64,000 nucleotides of DNA from contig JAQVVD010000003.1 of assembly GCA_028699155.1 (NCBI GenBank), positions 1 through 64,000 of the forward strand. The letters run 5' to 3'. Source of the DNA: Candidatus Peribacteraceae bacterium (GTDB lineage: Bacteria > Patescibacteriota > Gracilibacteria > Peribacterales > Peribacteraceae). Below the pieces are notes generated by a model. The model ran no database searches and had not been told where the DNA came from. It was given only the letters and a program-made list of their open reading frames with translations. Position 1 is the first letter of the stretch. Each line of letters opens with the position of its first letter. Shown in pieces: positions 19,700 through 28,880 of this stretch. A program made the translations under genes and the position numbers.

Positions 19700-20734
19700 T
19701 CACTTGTATACAACGCGATCTTTCAGGCGAAGATCTATGTACTCTTGCGCAGCATCTGGTCCGAGAGCTTTGAGGAATGTTCGATATCTCTGCAAGTGCT
19801 CTTCTACGCTGCTGCGGGCATCGAACCAGAGCACCGGTCGTAGGACTCCACTCTCCGCCGCACGCTCAACCAGGAGGTGGTACTCCTGCCCCCGGAGGAA
19901 GACGGTCCGTTCCAGCGTCACGAATCCCAACTGCGATAAGAGCGCCTGTTCCGTGTCATGGATGCGCTGCAGGAATGCGGGAATGAGTACGATGCCCCCC
20001 GGCTGCGGTCTCGCACCCCAGTCTACCAGGCGGATAACGGGGAGATCGGGCTGCGGATCAGCGGCAGTGACATACATGCCCTCATTCGTCAGGAAGTCGT
20101 ACAACGCTCCCGATCCGGCGGTTGGCTGCCCCCCATCCCCCGGTGCATCCGGGCTCACAATGACCATCTGCGCCACCAGAGGATCGAGTGTCACTGTGAC
20201 AGACACATCGGACGGATACTCTTTGGCAATGTTCACCCGATCAATATCCGGCACCGCATCGCGCAGTAACGAGAGCACCTCGAGATTCGAGAGGAACGCG
20301 GTATGCCTGCCGAAGATGGGAGCGAGCGCCATCTGGACTTTCTCGATATCCAGGCGCGGATCCGTGCGCTTGATATGCACTGCACGCACCTGTACCACGG
20401 GGGAAAAGAGCAGGAACCCCAGGACGAACATGAGCGCCGCCAGCACTCCTGCCAGGAACCACCGCACGATAAACCGCTGCCAGTCAACGTACAGATGCTG
20501 CATCCGACGCATCATCCGACGCATTTTCTCTTTGCGTAATTGCTTTCTGGTCGTACGCCTCCGGTCTGCCAGATCGCGCATGCGCCTGGAGACAGGCCGA
20601 TTGTACTGGCGCGGCAAACGCCGCGCGGACCGTAGAGACATGGTCACATCATACGAGATATCGCCAGTGAGACACCTGCCTGCGGCGAGTTGTCCGATTG
20701 TTAAATCGCTCAATTGTTTCTTGGCAGTATTCAT
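19700..20734 (-). CDS. ftsQ: FtsQ/DivIB-type POTRA cell-division protein
   Basis: Single TM then VVQVRAVHIKRTDPRLDIEKVQMALAPIFGRHTAFLSNLEVLSLLRDAVPDIDRVNIAKEYPSDVSVTV. Confidence 0.75.
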   Translation of the reverse strand: MNTAKKQLSDLTIGQLAAGRCLTGDISYDVTMSLRSARRLPRQYNRPVSRRMRDLADRRRTTRKQLRKEKMRRMMRRMQHLYVDWQRFIVRWFLAGVLAALMFVLGFLLFSPVVQVRAVHIKRTDPRLDIEKVQMALAPIFGRHTAFLSNLEVLSLLRDAVPDIDRVNIAKEYPSDVSVTVTLDPLVAQMVIVSPDAPGDGGQPTAGSGALYDFLTNEGMYVTAADPQPDLPVIRLVDWGARPQPGGIVLIPAFLQRIHDTEQALLSQLGFVTLERTVFLRGQEYHLLVERAAESGVLRPVLWFDARSSVEEHLQRYRTFLKALGPDAAQEYIDLRLKDRVVYK

Positions 20735-20808
20735 GAATGCAACAGTGCCTGAACAATTTAGCCATTTAACAATTCCGAACTCTCTGTTGGAGAGGCATGA
20801 TACCGGTC

Positions 20809-21921
20809 ATGAAGGTCGCCCTTGTCGCAGACTGGCTCCCGGTATTCGCAGGCGCCGAGCACGTCATTGAGGAATTCTGCGCTCTCTGGCCGGATGCTCC
20901 GCTCTACACAACCGTTGCGCGACGCGATCATCTGGGGCCGCTCAACCGGCGGCGCATCCTCACCGGAAGGCTGCAGTGGCCGTACCGCCTTCTCCAGAAC
21001 CATAAGCTTCTCCTTCCATGGATGCCCCAGGTGCTCGAACGCATCGACCTGCGCGGATACGATGCCGTCCTGAGTTCATCCCATGCGGTCGGCAAAGGCA
21101 TCATTCCTCCCAGCGGTGCCGTACACGTCTGCTACTGCCATACTCCGATGCGCTACGCCTGGGAGATGGAACAGCAGTACCTCGCGGACTTCCGCGTGCC
21201 CAAGCTTCTGCGCAAATTGGTACAACGCAAGCTGAAGGAACTGCGGCGGTGGGACCTCACGACCGCCAAACGCGTTGATGCGTTCGTCGCGAACTCCTCT
21301 GCAACGCAGGAACGCATCCGCAGAATTTACAATCGCGAGAGCACGGTGATCCCGCCGCCGGTGAATGACGAGTTCTTCGACCATGCTCTGGTTCCGGCTG
21401 CAGACAGAAATGCTTACTTTCTCGCCGTCGGACGACTGGTCCCCTACAAACGTTTTGATTTGCTCATTACGGCGGCGAACGCGCTGCGGTTCTCCCTCAA
21501 AATCGTAGGAACGGGGAGCGAAGCATCCAAACTGAAGCGCATTGCCGGTCCGACGGTGGAGTTCCTGGGCTACGTGCCGGATGAGGAGCTGCCCCCTCTC
21601 TACGCCCATGCCAAAGCGCTGCTCTTTCCGCAGGTGGAAGATGCCGGCGTCGTCCCGCTGGAAGCGCAGGCATGCGGCACTCCGGTCATCGCGCTGGGCG
21701 AGGGGGGAATCTGCGACACGGTGATTGCCGGGAAGACGGGCATTTTCTTTGCTGAGCAGACAGTCGCCGCGATCGGCGATGCGCTCTGCGCATTCGCCGC
21801 ACGCTCCTTCTCTGCAGAAACTATCCGCTCCCACGCGCAGCAGTACAGCGCGAGAAACTTCCGCGAACAGATTCTGCAGATGCTGGAGAAAACGCGCCGG
21901 GATGTGCGCGGCGATCACTGA
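20809..21921 (+). CDS. Family 4 glycosyltransferase
   Basis: MKVALVADWLPVFAGAEHVIEEF..GYVPDEELPPLYAHAKALLFPQVEDAGVVPLEAQACGTPVIAL. Confidence 0.92.
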   Translation: MKVALVADWLPVFAGAEHVIEEFCALWPDAPLYTTVARRDHLGPLNRRRILTGRLQWPYRLLQNHKLLLPWMPQVLERIDLRGYDAVLSSSHAVGKGIIPPSGAVHVCYCHTPMRYAWEMEQQYLADFRVPKLLRKLVQRKLKELRRWDLTTAKRVDAFVANSSATQERIRRIYNRESTVIPPPVNDEFFDHALVPAADRNAYFLAVGRLVPYKRFDLLITAANALRFSLKIVGTGSEASKLKRIAGPTVEFLGYVPDEELPPLYAHAKALLFPQVEDAGVVPLEAQACGTPVIALGEGGICDTVIAGKTGIFFAEQTVAAIGDALCAFAARSFSAETIRSHAQQYSARNFREQILQMLEKTRRDVRGDH

Positions 21922-22895
21922 TCTTCCCGTGCGTCGCGCTCGTCTTCTATCTCTCCGACGAGTTCCTCTATCACGTCTTCCAGCGTCACCAGCCCGACCG
22001 TCTTGCCGTCTTCCTGCACGACCGCCTGATGCTTGCTGCTGTCCCTAAACAGCATGAGCAAGCGGTCGCCGCGCGTGCCTGTGGATACGACCAGCGTCGG
22101 TTCCATGATGGCACGCACTTTCTTTTTTCCCTGCCCCTCCACAACCGCCTGGAGGATGTCGTAACTCATCACCACTCCGCGTATGTCATTGATCGAGCGG
22201 CCTGCCACCGGGTAACGGGAATGGTTCTCGCGAAATACTTTCTGCACCGCCTCTTCGATCTTCTCGCCCTCCTCCAGGTACACGATGTCTTTGAGCGGCG
22301 TCATGATATCGTGCGCGGTTTTGTCGTTGAGAATGAATGCCCGGTGCACGAGCTGCCCTTCGTCGCTCTCGATGTGCCCCGCCTTGCGGCCGATTGTCGC
22401 GAGGGAACGTATCTGCTGCTCCGTACCGATCTTCCTTGCCTCCCCGCGCTTGAAGAGATCGGTCATCTTCTCCATCAGCACGATGACAGGCAACAGGACG
22501 GTGGTGAGAGCGCGTATGGGGAACGCAACCGGAATCGCAACGCGATGGGCATAGTGTATGCCGATGCTCTTGGGCAGGATCTCGGAGAAGATGATGACGC
22601 TGAACGTGAGCGCCGCGGTGGTGATTGCCAGCATCGCATCGCCGTAGAGATGCAGGACCCTGTTCCCCACGAGCACGGAACCCACGATGTTCACGACGTT
22701 GTTCATGATGACGATGCCGATGATTGCGCGGTTGAGTGACTGCTGGACGCTCTTGAGCACAAGCGCGCCCTTCCGTTTCTCGCGCAGGAACGTTTCGACC
22801 TCCGCCTGCGAAATGGAGAGCAACGCCGCTTCCGCTCCGGAGAAGAAAGCGGAAAAAATCAGGACGCCGACAATGAGCAACATCAGCCCGGTCAT
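21915..22895 (-). CDS. CNNM (DUF21) + CBS domain transporter-like protein
   Basis: SAFFSGAEAALLSISQAEVETFLREKRKGA..IIFSEILPKSIGIHYA..TAHDIMTPLKDIVYLEEGEKIEEAVQKVFRENHSRYPV. Confidence 0.88.
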   Translation of the reverse strand: MTGLMLLIVGVLIFSAFFSGAEAALLSISQAEVETFLREKRKGALVLKSVQQSLNRAIIGIVIMNNVVNIVGSVLVGNRVLHLYGDAMLAITTAALTFSVIIFSEILPKSIGIHYAHRVAIPVAFPIRALTTVLLPVIVLMEKMTDLFKRGEARKIGTEQQIRSLATIGRKAGHIESDEGQLVHRAFILNDKTAHDIMTPLKDIVYLEEGEKIEEAVQKVFRENHSRYPVAGRSINDIRGVVMSYDILQAVVEGQGKKKVRAIMEPTLVVSTGTRGDRLLMLFRDSSKHQAVVQEDGKTVGLVTLEDVIEELVGEIEDERDAREDQ

Positions 22896-22989
22896 AGCCT
22901 GTTATGATTTTGGTGATTTCTTTGGAGGGGGTCTTCCATCTGCGCGTCCACAGTAGCAAAGAAGCTGTTTTTTTTGTAGTATTTTCCCC

Positions 22990-23787
22990 ATGGAACGTAA
23001 TCCTGATTCCCACAAAGGGGAGAACGGAATCGTCGCAATCGTCGGCGGATCTGCCACGATGCACGGGGCGCCGCTCTTCTCCGCGCTCGCAGCGGAAGCC
23101 AGCGGCGTCGACCTGGTGCACGTGATGCTTCCCCGCTGCCACGCGGACGCAGCGAAAGCGATGTCGCTCAACTTTCAGGTGCGCCTGTTTGCGGGTGATG
23201 AGCTCGCTGCACAAGATACGGAAGCTGTCCTGGAGTGCCTGGCAAGCGTGGACTGTGCGGTTCTCGGTCCGGGTATCGCGCACGGCAATGCCGCCTCCAT
23301 CCGCGCGCTGGAAGCGATTATAGAAGGCGCCGCATGCCCGCTGGTACTGGATGCCGCCGCGCTCCAGCCGACGACGCTCTCGCTGGTCCAAGGGAAGACC
23401 GCAGTGCTCACGCCGCATTTGGGGGAATTGGAACGAATGGAAGTGCGGCCGGAATTGATCGGAGAAGTAGCCACGCAGAACAATGTCACCCTCTTCCTCA
23501 AAGGTCCGACTGACAGGCTGGCACTCCCCGACGATGAAATTCTCTCCATCAAAGGCGGGAATGCGGGGCTGACGGTAGGAGGAACGGGTGATGCTCTTGC
23601 AGGGCTTATTGCAGGGCTGATCGGGCAGGGCATGCCGCCCGGAAAAGCATGCCTCCTGGCAGGAGAACTGATGAAGAAGGCAGCGGAAGAACTCTTTGCA
23701 GACCTGTGGTTCGCATACCGCACGCAGGATGTGATTGCGCGCATTCCTCACCTCCTCTGCCGGACGTTCGATACCCATCATGTTTGA
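22990..23787 (+). CDS. nnrD: ADP-dependent NAD(P)H-hydrate dehydratase (YjeF C-terminal domain)
   Basis: DCAVLGPGIAH..LVLDAAAL..AVLTPHLGELERM..GNAGLTVGGTGDALAGLIAGLIGQG. Confidence 0.88.
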   Translation: MERNPDSHKGENGIVAIVGGSATMHGAPLFSALAAEASGVDLVHVMLPRCHADAAKAMSLNFQVRLFAGDELAAQDTEAVLECLASVDCAVLGPGIAHGNAASIRALEAIIEGAACPLVLDAAALQPTTLSLVQGKTAVLTPHLGELERMEVRPELIGEVATQNNVTLFLKGPTDRLALPDDEILSIKGGNAGLTVGGTGDALAGLIAGLIGQGMPPGKACLLAGELMKKAAEELFADLWFAYRTQDVIARIPHLLCRTFDTHHV

Positions 23788-24454
23788 AAATCCGTTCCCG
23801 CTGTTTGAACAATTCGCGGATCGGTTACGCGTCACGATTTTCCGGCGTGAGGACGGGTTCTCTGATGCAGCGGCGCTGCGCCACTTCGGCGGAGCAGGAG
23901 GAGCAAGCCTGTGGCAGGTGCACGGCGGGGAATCTCTCGTTGTGCGACAACCGACTGAACGTGCGGAGAAAGCCGACGGCGTAGCGACCGATACAACCGG
24001 ACTCGTGCTGAGCATCCGCTGGGCGGACTGCCAGAACTTCGTCATCTATGCTCCGAACCAGCATGTGGCAGGCATCCTTCACGCCGGATGGCGCGGGCTC
24101 GCTGCCGATGCGCTGGCAAACCACTACGCCCTCCTGAAGGAAGAGTGGGGCATCCTGCCGGAGGAAACGTACGTCGGCGCAGGACCGTCGCTCTGTACGG
24201 CATGCGCGGAATTCTCGGATCCTGCAGCTGAATTACCCGGCGCTGACCCGCAGTTCTCCCATGGAAAGCACGTTGATCTGCGCGGCATCGCAGATGCGCA
24301 ACTGGATGCAATCGGAGTCCCGCGGAGCCAGAGGGAACGTATAGAAAACTGTCCATGCTGCTGCCCGAATGAGTACTGGACGTACCGCGGCGGGGATAGG
24401 GAATCCGTCCTGAGCGGCCGCACGAATGCACTGGCATGCATGCTCCTTGCATGA
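23780..24454 (+). CDS. pgeF: Peptidoglycan editing factor PgeF (YfiH-like)
   Basis: LWQVHGGESL, SIRWADCQNFVIYAP, AGILHAGWRGLAADAL, GAGPSLCTACAEF. Confidence 0.88.
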   Translation: MFENPFPLFEQFADRLRVTIFRREDGFSDAAALRHFGGAGGASLWQVHGGESLVVRQPTERAEKADGVATDTTGLVLSIRWADCQNFVIYAPNQHVAGILHAGWRGLAADALANHYALLKEEWGILPEETYVGAGPSLCTACAEFSDPAAELPGADPQFSHGKHVDLRGIADAQLDAIGVPRSQRERIENCPCCCPNEYWTYRGGDRESVLSGRTNALACMLLA

Positions 24455-24465
24455 GGAGACAAATC

Positions 24466-24486
24466 AACTGTACAAGATGTACAGTT
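24466..24486. promoter_or_regulatory. Perfect inverted repeat AACTGTACA-AGA-TGTACAGTT
   Basis: 9-bp arms, 3-nt spacer, in the gap after pgeF. Confidence 0.5.
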
Positions 24487-24906
24487 TGCTTACGGGACAT
24501 TTATTCTTAGCAAGAAAATGCAGTACGACTGTTTTCTGCTTTCACAAGGGAAGAACGTGGACTTTCTGGCATCGAAAACAGTAGAGTTTCCTCAGTCTCA
24601 ACGTCCCGTTAGTGCAGTCACGTTTCTTCTCAATCAGCTTGTAAACGGGAGGCCTAATCTCCGCCGGTTGCGATCGACGGATGCGGTCACCCACCTAACC
24701 ATCAGGGGACAAGCGCTGCTGCACGACGGTCGTTTGGACAAACAATCGTGAATGGAAAACCTACGGTTTTCCCCTCACGGACACCCCTTTCCCTTTGAGC
24801 GGTGTCGCTCCAGCGTCGGGGCCCGCCTGCGGCACCCAACGCTTCGCGACGATTCTTTCGCAATTTAACAGTGTGGCCTTGCGGCATTGCGCTGTATTCT
24901 TTCCGT

Positions 24907-26049
24907 GTGCAGCCTCTCCAGGAAAGAACCCGGCTGGCAGATTCTCTCCTCGCGCCCTATGCAGTGAAGCACGGCGACGGGTTGGGTCGTATGCAGCAGG
25001 AGGAAGAAGATACAACCCGGCTCAAGTTCCAACGGGACCGCGGTCGCATCGTACACACGCAGGAATTCCGTCGGCTCAAAGGGAAGACGCAGGTTTTCGT
25101 CGGGGGCGGCGGCGACCACTTTCGCACGCGCCTGACGCATACGATGGAGGTCGCAGGCATCAGCAGGGACATCGCACGCGCGCTCAGGCTCAATGAAGAC
25201 CTGTCGGAGTGCATTGCCCTCGCACATGACTTGGGACACCCGCCCTTCGGCCATGCGGGGGAAGAGGCGCTGGACGCCTGGATGAAGGGACAGGATTCCT
25301 CCTTTGAACACAACGTGCAATCGCACCGCGTGGTCACGATTCTGGCTGAACATTCTGCGCTGTTCCAAGGGCTCAATCTGAATCAGGAAATCCTGGATGG
25401 GTTGCTCAAACACCGCACACCACACGATGAGCCGGGGCAGAAAGGCGACCTGCGTGCGCCATCCCTCGAGGCGCAGGTCGTGAACATCGCAGATGAGATC
25501 GCCTACTCCGCGCACGATTGCGAGGACGGGCTCGGAGCAGGACTCTTCACTGCCAGGCAATTGGGAGGCATCCCGCTTGCGAAAGAGGCGTACATGCGCG
25601 CGCATGCGCGCGGCACTTCCCTGCGCGGCGCGCTGATTCATCTGCTCATAACAGACTTGTACCAGGCGACCGAAGAGGAAATCGCGTCTCATCGTATTAC
25701 AACGCTGGACGGCGTCTATGCAGCACACGCACCCCTCGTGCATTTCTCTGCTGTAATGCAATCTCTGCTCACTGAACTCCGGCAATTCCTGTGGGACCAC
25801 ATGTACAACCACCCATCGGTGCTGGAAATGAGCAGCGCGGGGAAGGCTGTGGTCACATCGCTCTGCGGGATATACGTGCAAGAGCCAACGGAGAAAGTGC
25901 TCTCGCTGCAGAATCGTACGAAGGGTTCGTTGCCCGAAGCGGTGAAAGATTACGTTGCGGGGATGACAGATGCGTACGCCTTTCTGCAGGCAGAGGGGAA
26001 TGGAATTCCCATGGCAACGATGCGTACAATTCTCGGGAGAAACGAATGA
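24907..26049 (+). CDS. dgt: Deoxyguanosinetriphosphate triphosphohydrolase-like HD protein (GTG start)
   Basis: IVHTQEFRRLKGKTQVF..DHFRTRLTHTMEVAGISRDIARAL..ALAHDLGHPPFGHAGEEAL..FEHNVQSHRVV..NIADEIAYSAHDCEDGL. Confidence 0.93.
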   Translation: MQPLQERTRLADSLLAPYAVKHGDGLGRMQQEEEDTTRLKFQRDRGRIVHTQEFRRLKGKTQVFVGGGGDHFRTRLTHTMEVAGISRDIARALRLNEDLSECIALAHDLGHPPFGHAGEEALDAWMKGQDSSFEHNVQSHRVVTILAEHSALFQGLNLNQEILDGLLKHRTPHDEPGQKGDLRAPSLEAQVVNIADEIAYSAHDCEDGLGAGLFTARQLGGIPLAKEAYMRAHARGTSLRGALIHLLITDLYQATEEEIASHRITTLDGVYAAHAPLVHFSAVMQSLLTELRQFLWDHMYNHPSVLEMSSAGKAVVTSLCGIYVQEPTEKVLSLQNRTKGSLPEAVKDYVAGMTDAYAFLQAEGNGIPMATMRTILGRNE

Positions 26050-26130
26050 TTGTGCTATTGCTCTATTGTTCGCAAACAGAGTGCAGGTTTGCTTCGATGG
26101 TTTTAGCAATAAAGCAATGAAGCAATGCAA
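26048..26130. repeat. Inverted arrays of about 8-nt repeats (ATTGYTCT)n / (AGCAATRA)n
   Basis: attgtgctattgctctattgtt ... agcaataaagcaatgaagcaatgc. Confidence 0.75.
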
Positions 26131-26155
26131 AAATGCTGCGGAGATACTCGTCCAA

Positions 26156-27031
26156 TTACTCCGCATCGTACCGCCACGGCGGCAGCAGCGTGAGCGGATC
26201 TACGTGCGCTCCGTTTACGATTGTTTCGAAGTGCAGATGCGGTCCCGTCGAGAGCGAGCCGGCACCCTTGCTCCCCGGCCTGCCGCCGGAGAGGGCGATC
26301 GGATCGCCCTGCCGCACTATCTGTCCTTCCTGCACGAGGAAGGAGGAAACGTGCCCGTACAGCGTCGCAACGCCCTGATGACTGAGAATCAGATAGCTGT
26401 ACCCCAGCCCGTTATCCGCAACCTCCATCACTTCTCCGTCTGCAGGGGCACGTATCACCGAATTCTGCTCCACGGGAATGTCTATCGCATAGTGGGGCAG
26501 GCCGAACCGCTCTTCGTACGCCGCATCCATGAATCGTGCGGAGAGCCCGAGAAGCGGTTCAACCGGCCAGATGAGTGAGGCAACCGGACCGCGCAGCGCC
26601 GCACTGATTCGCCCTCCGCGCAGTTCTGCTTCCCAGACCTGCGTGAGCGATGCAAGTAGTTCCTGCTCTGCTGCGCGGCGATTCTTGAGGAGCTCCACCA
26701 GCCGGTCCCGCGCCTCCGCGAATGCCCGCTGCAGATCCGGGTCCTCCCGATCCCGCACGAGTTCCTGCTCCTGCTCCAGAGCGCGCAGTTGGAAACGCAG
26801 GATTTCTTCCTTGCGTTCCAGAACCGCATCCTGCTGACGCGCCTGCCGCACTCCCTCCTCCGCATCCCTCATATCCTGCTGTGCGCCTTGTGCGGCTCCT
26901 CCCGTAGAAGCCTCCAGTCGTCCACTGCTCGCGGGCGGCACGGTTTTCACCGTCCACACCATAAAACCCACGATGCTGATGAGCACCGCGAGCGTCGCCC
27001 ATGGCCGCGAGATGTGGATACGTATATGCAT
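26156..27031 (-). CDS. M23 metallopeptidase with N-terminal TM and coiled coil
   Basis: HYAIDIPVEQNSVIRAPADGEVMEV..GVATLYGHVSSFLVQEGQIVRQGDPIALSGGRPGSKGAGSLSTGPHLHFE. Confidence 0.92.
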   Translation of the reverse strand: MHIRIHISRPWATLAVLISIVGFMVWTVKTVPPASSGRLEASTGGAAQGAQQDMRDAEEGVRQARQQDAVLERKEEILRFQLRALEQEQELVRDREDPDLQRAFAEARDRLVELLKNRRAAEQELLASLTQVWEAELRGGRISAALRGPVASLIWPVEPLLGLSARFMDAAYEERFGLPHYAIDIPVEQNSVIRAPADGEVMEVADNGLGYSYLILSHQGVATLYGHVSSFLVQEGQIVRQGDPIALSGGRPGSKGAGSLSTGPHLHFETIVNGAHVDPLTLLPPWRYDAE

Positions 27032-27082
27032 CGAACTATTGTAGCAGAAAACAACTTTCTGAACCAGATCGAGGGGATGTAC

Positions 27083-27196
27083 AGAGATCAGAAGTCAGAA
27101 GTCAGAAATCAGAAGTCAGAGGTCAGAGGTCAGAGACCAGAAAACTGACTTCTGCTCTCTGCTCTCTGCTCTCTGCTCTCTGATATCTGTTCTCTT
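27083..27196. repeat. Inverted arrays of 7-nt repeats (AGAAGTC)n / (CTCTCTG)n
   Basis: agatcagaagtcagaagtcagaaatcagaagtcagaggtcagaggtcagagaccagaaaactgacttctgctctctgctctctgctctctgctctctgatatctgttctctt. Confidence 0.9.
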
Positions 27197-27971
27197 ACTT
27201 CTCCGCCGCCACAAATCGCTTCATGAACGCAGTGACCAATTTACCAAAGATCTCGTGGAACTCCTGAACGCGCGCTGGAATCGCTTCGAAGGAATCCGGC
27301 TTCACATAGAGCCCCTGGTTGATCTCTATCTGGATTCCCGGAACGAGGAATGGGGGAATCCTGCGGCGATGGCAGTGGTGCCCCAGAATGTACTTGCCGG
27401 TGTAGGGGAAGTTGATGCGGACGGTGTAGCCGCGCTCCTCGAAGAACTCGCGAAAGAAGACCGTGTGTTCGCGTGAGCAGGTGGAAAAATTCATATTCCC
27501 CAGGTTGATATCCGGCCGCTCTTCCCCGTTGTCCACCTTGAGTTTTGGGCCCACGGGAAGGTACGAGTGGCCGTCTATGAGGAACTGCACGTTGGGCATG
27601 TATTTATCAATCTGCTCATGGTACGGATCATGGTGTTTGCGGATGAGGACGTCTGCGATTTCCTGGGAAGGCTCCTTGCTGTAGACGCTCTTCTCATCCC
27701 ACGTCGTGTGCACGATCACGCCCTCTGCCGCCTGTTCGTACTCACGCGAGATGTCATCCGGCGCGCGGTTCACATCTACAATCACGCGCGAAATGTTCGT
27801 ACTCACGACATACGCGTTTTCGATTCTGAAAATCTGGTCCGTGTAGAGGTCGGTATATCCCAGGAGTTCCTGATCGCTCAGGGAGATGATATCAGCCACT
27901 TCCTCAGGGACCTCCGATCCTGCATGGGGAATGGAGATGAGGAGAGGTTGCAGATCATTCCTGTTCTCCAT
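27195..27971 (-). CDS. N-formylglutamate amidohydrolase-like protein
   Basis: LLISIPHAGSEVPEEV..SRVIVDVNRAPDD..FLIDGHSYLPVGP..IQIEINQGLYV. Confidence 0.8.
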   Translation of the reverse strand: MENRNDLQPLLISIPHAGSEVPEEVADIISLSDQELLGYTDLYTDQIFRIENAYVVSTNISRVIVDVNRAPDDISREYEQAAEGVIVHTTWDEKSVYSKEPSQEIADVLIRKHHDPYHEQIDKYMPNVQFLIDGHSYLPVGPKLKVDNGEERPDINLGNMNFSTCSREHTVFFREFFEERGYTVRINFPYTGKYILGHHCHRRRIPPFLVPGIQIEINQGLYVKPDSFEAIPARVQEFHEIFGKLVTAFMKRFVAAEK

Positions 27972-28803
27972 GGTGCTGCGTGATCGTATAGGTGGAAGTG
28001 AAGAACTTGAGAGCGGGAAGGACGATGCGCTGTCCATTGGATCCGAGGATCACGCTCGTGAGCGTGAACGCCTGTACCATGCCTGCGGAGCCTTCGATCA
28101 TGAGCGTGTCACCGACATGCACGTGCTGCCTGAGTTGGTAGCACGCGCACATATTCTCGAGCAGCGTCTTGCAGGAGATGATGAAGGCGATCCCCAACAA
28201 AACCAGGAATGCTACGAACGCCAGCAGCACGTTCGTCGTGATGATCGAGAGGTCGAATCCCAGCTGGACGAAGACGAGGTGCAGCACGAGGAGCAGCACC
28301 GCGATGTAGACCACCTTGCCTGCGATAATCGAAAAATTCACATGGGCTCTGCCAAGCGTCTGCTCTACGAATACCTGCAGGAACTTGGCGAGCAGCATGC
28401 CGAAAACGACGATGAGCAGCGCGGCGATGATCTGCGGGATGAACCGCGTGACGATTGCGAGCGCATTGGAGACCTGTTCCAGGTTGAGCACGTCTGCAGC
28501 GAAGATCAGGGTGACGAGCACTCCCAGCCAGAAGATGAGCAGGGCAAGAATGTGCGAAATGTTCTTGTGAATGCCGACGTTGTGCAGCATTTTCTGGAGC
28601 GGCGTTTTTCCTGCCAGCTTATCCAGCGCGAAGAACTCCATAATGCGTATGGCCAGAAAGTAGAGCCCTGCAGAAATCAGGAGCCCCACGCCTATGATGA
28701 TGACGGCAATCACCGCCTCCGGGAGGATGTTGCCGATTTTTTCGTACGTTTGGCTGGCCGCAGAACCCAGCATTCCTTTCAGCTGCGAAAAAACGTTTTC
28801 CAT
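27955..28803 (-). CDS. Conserved TM helix / MscS-like mechanosensitive channel protein
   Basis: Repeated TM helices; NALAIVTRFIPQIIAALLIVVFGMLLAKFLQVFVEQTLG; HVGDTLMIEGSAGMVQAFTLTSVIL. Confidence 0.7.
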   Translation of the reverse strand: MENVFSQLKGMLGSAASQTYEKIGNILPEAVIAVIIIGVGLLISAGLYFLAIRIMEFFALDKLAGKTPLQKMLHNVGIHKNISHILALLIFWLGVLVTLIFAADVLNLEQVSNALAIVTRFIPQIIAALLIVVFGMLLAKFLQVFVEQTLGRAHVNFSIIAGKVVYIAVLLLVLHLVFVQLGFDLSIITTNVLLAFVAFLVLLGIAFIISCKTLLENMCACYQLRQHVHVGDTLMIEGSAGMVQAFTLTSVILGSNGQRIVLPALKFFTSTYTITQHHGEQE

Positions 28804-28880
28804 ACGGAGAAGAGTAGCACAATTCTTTGCTGAAATTCAGAAAAAGCCCCAGGAGATAACTTGTCTTTCTCTTTTTATTT

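Noticed and set aside
22186-24045. Minus-strand ORF of 619 aa
   Set aside because: Runs antisense through nnrD and pgeF and out of frame through the CNNM/CBS gene; those frames have clear family motifs.
24518-24751. Plus-strand ORF of 77 aa between pgeF and dgt
   Set aside because: No recognisable family, weak SD; left uncalled.
24865-26166. Minus-strand ORF of 433 aa
   Set aside because: Shadow of dgt.
27001-27183. Plus-strand ORF of 60 aa
   Set aside because: Largely a translation of the 7-nt repeat array.
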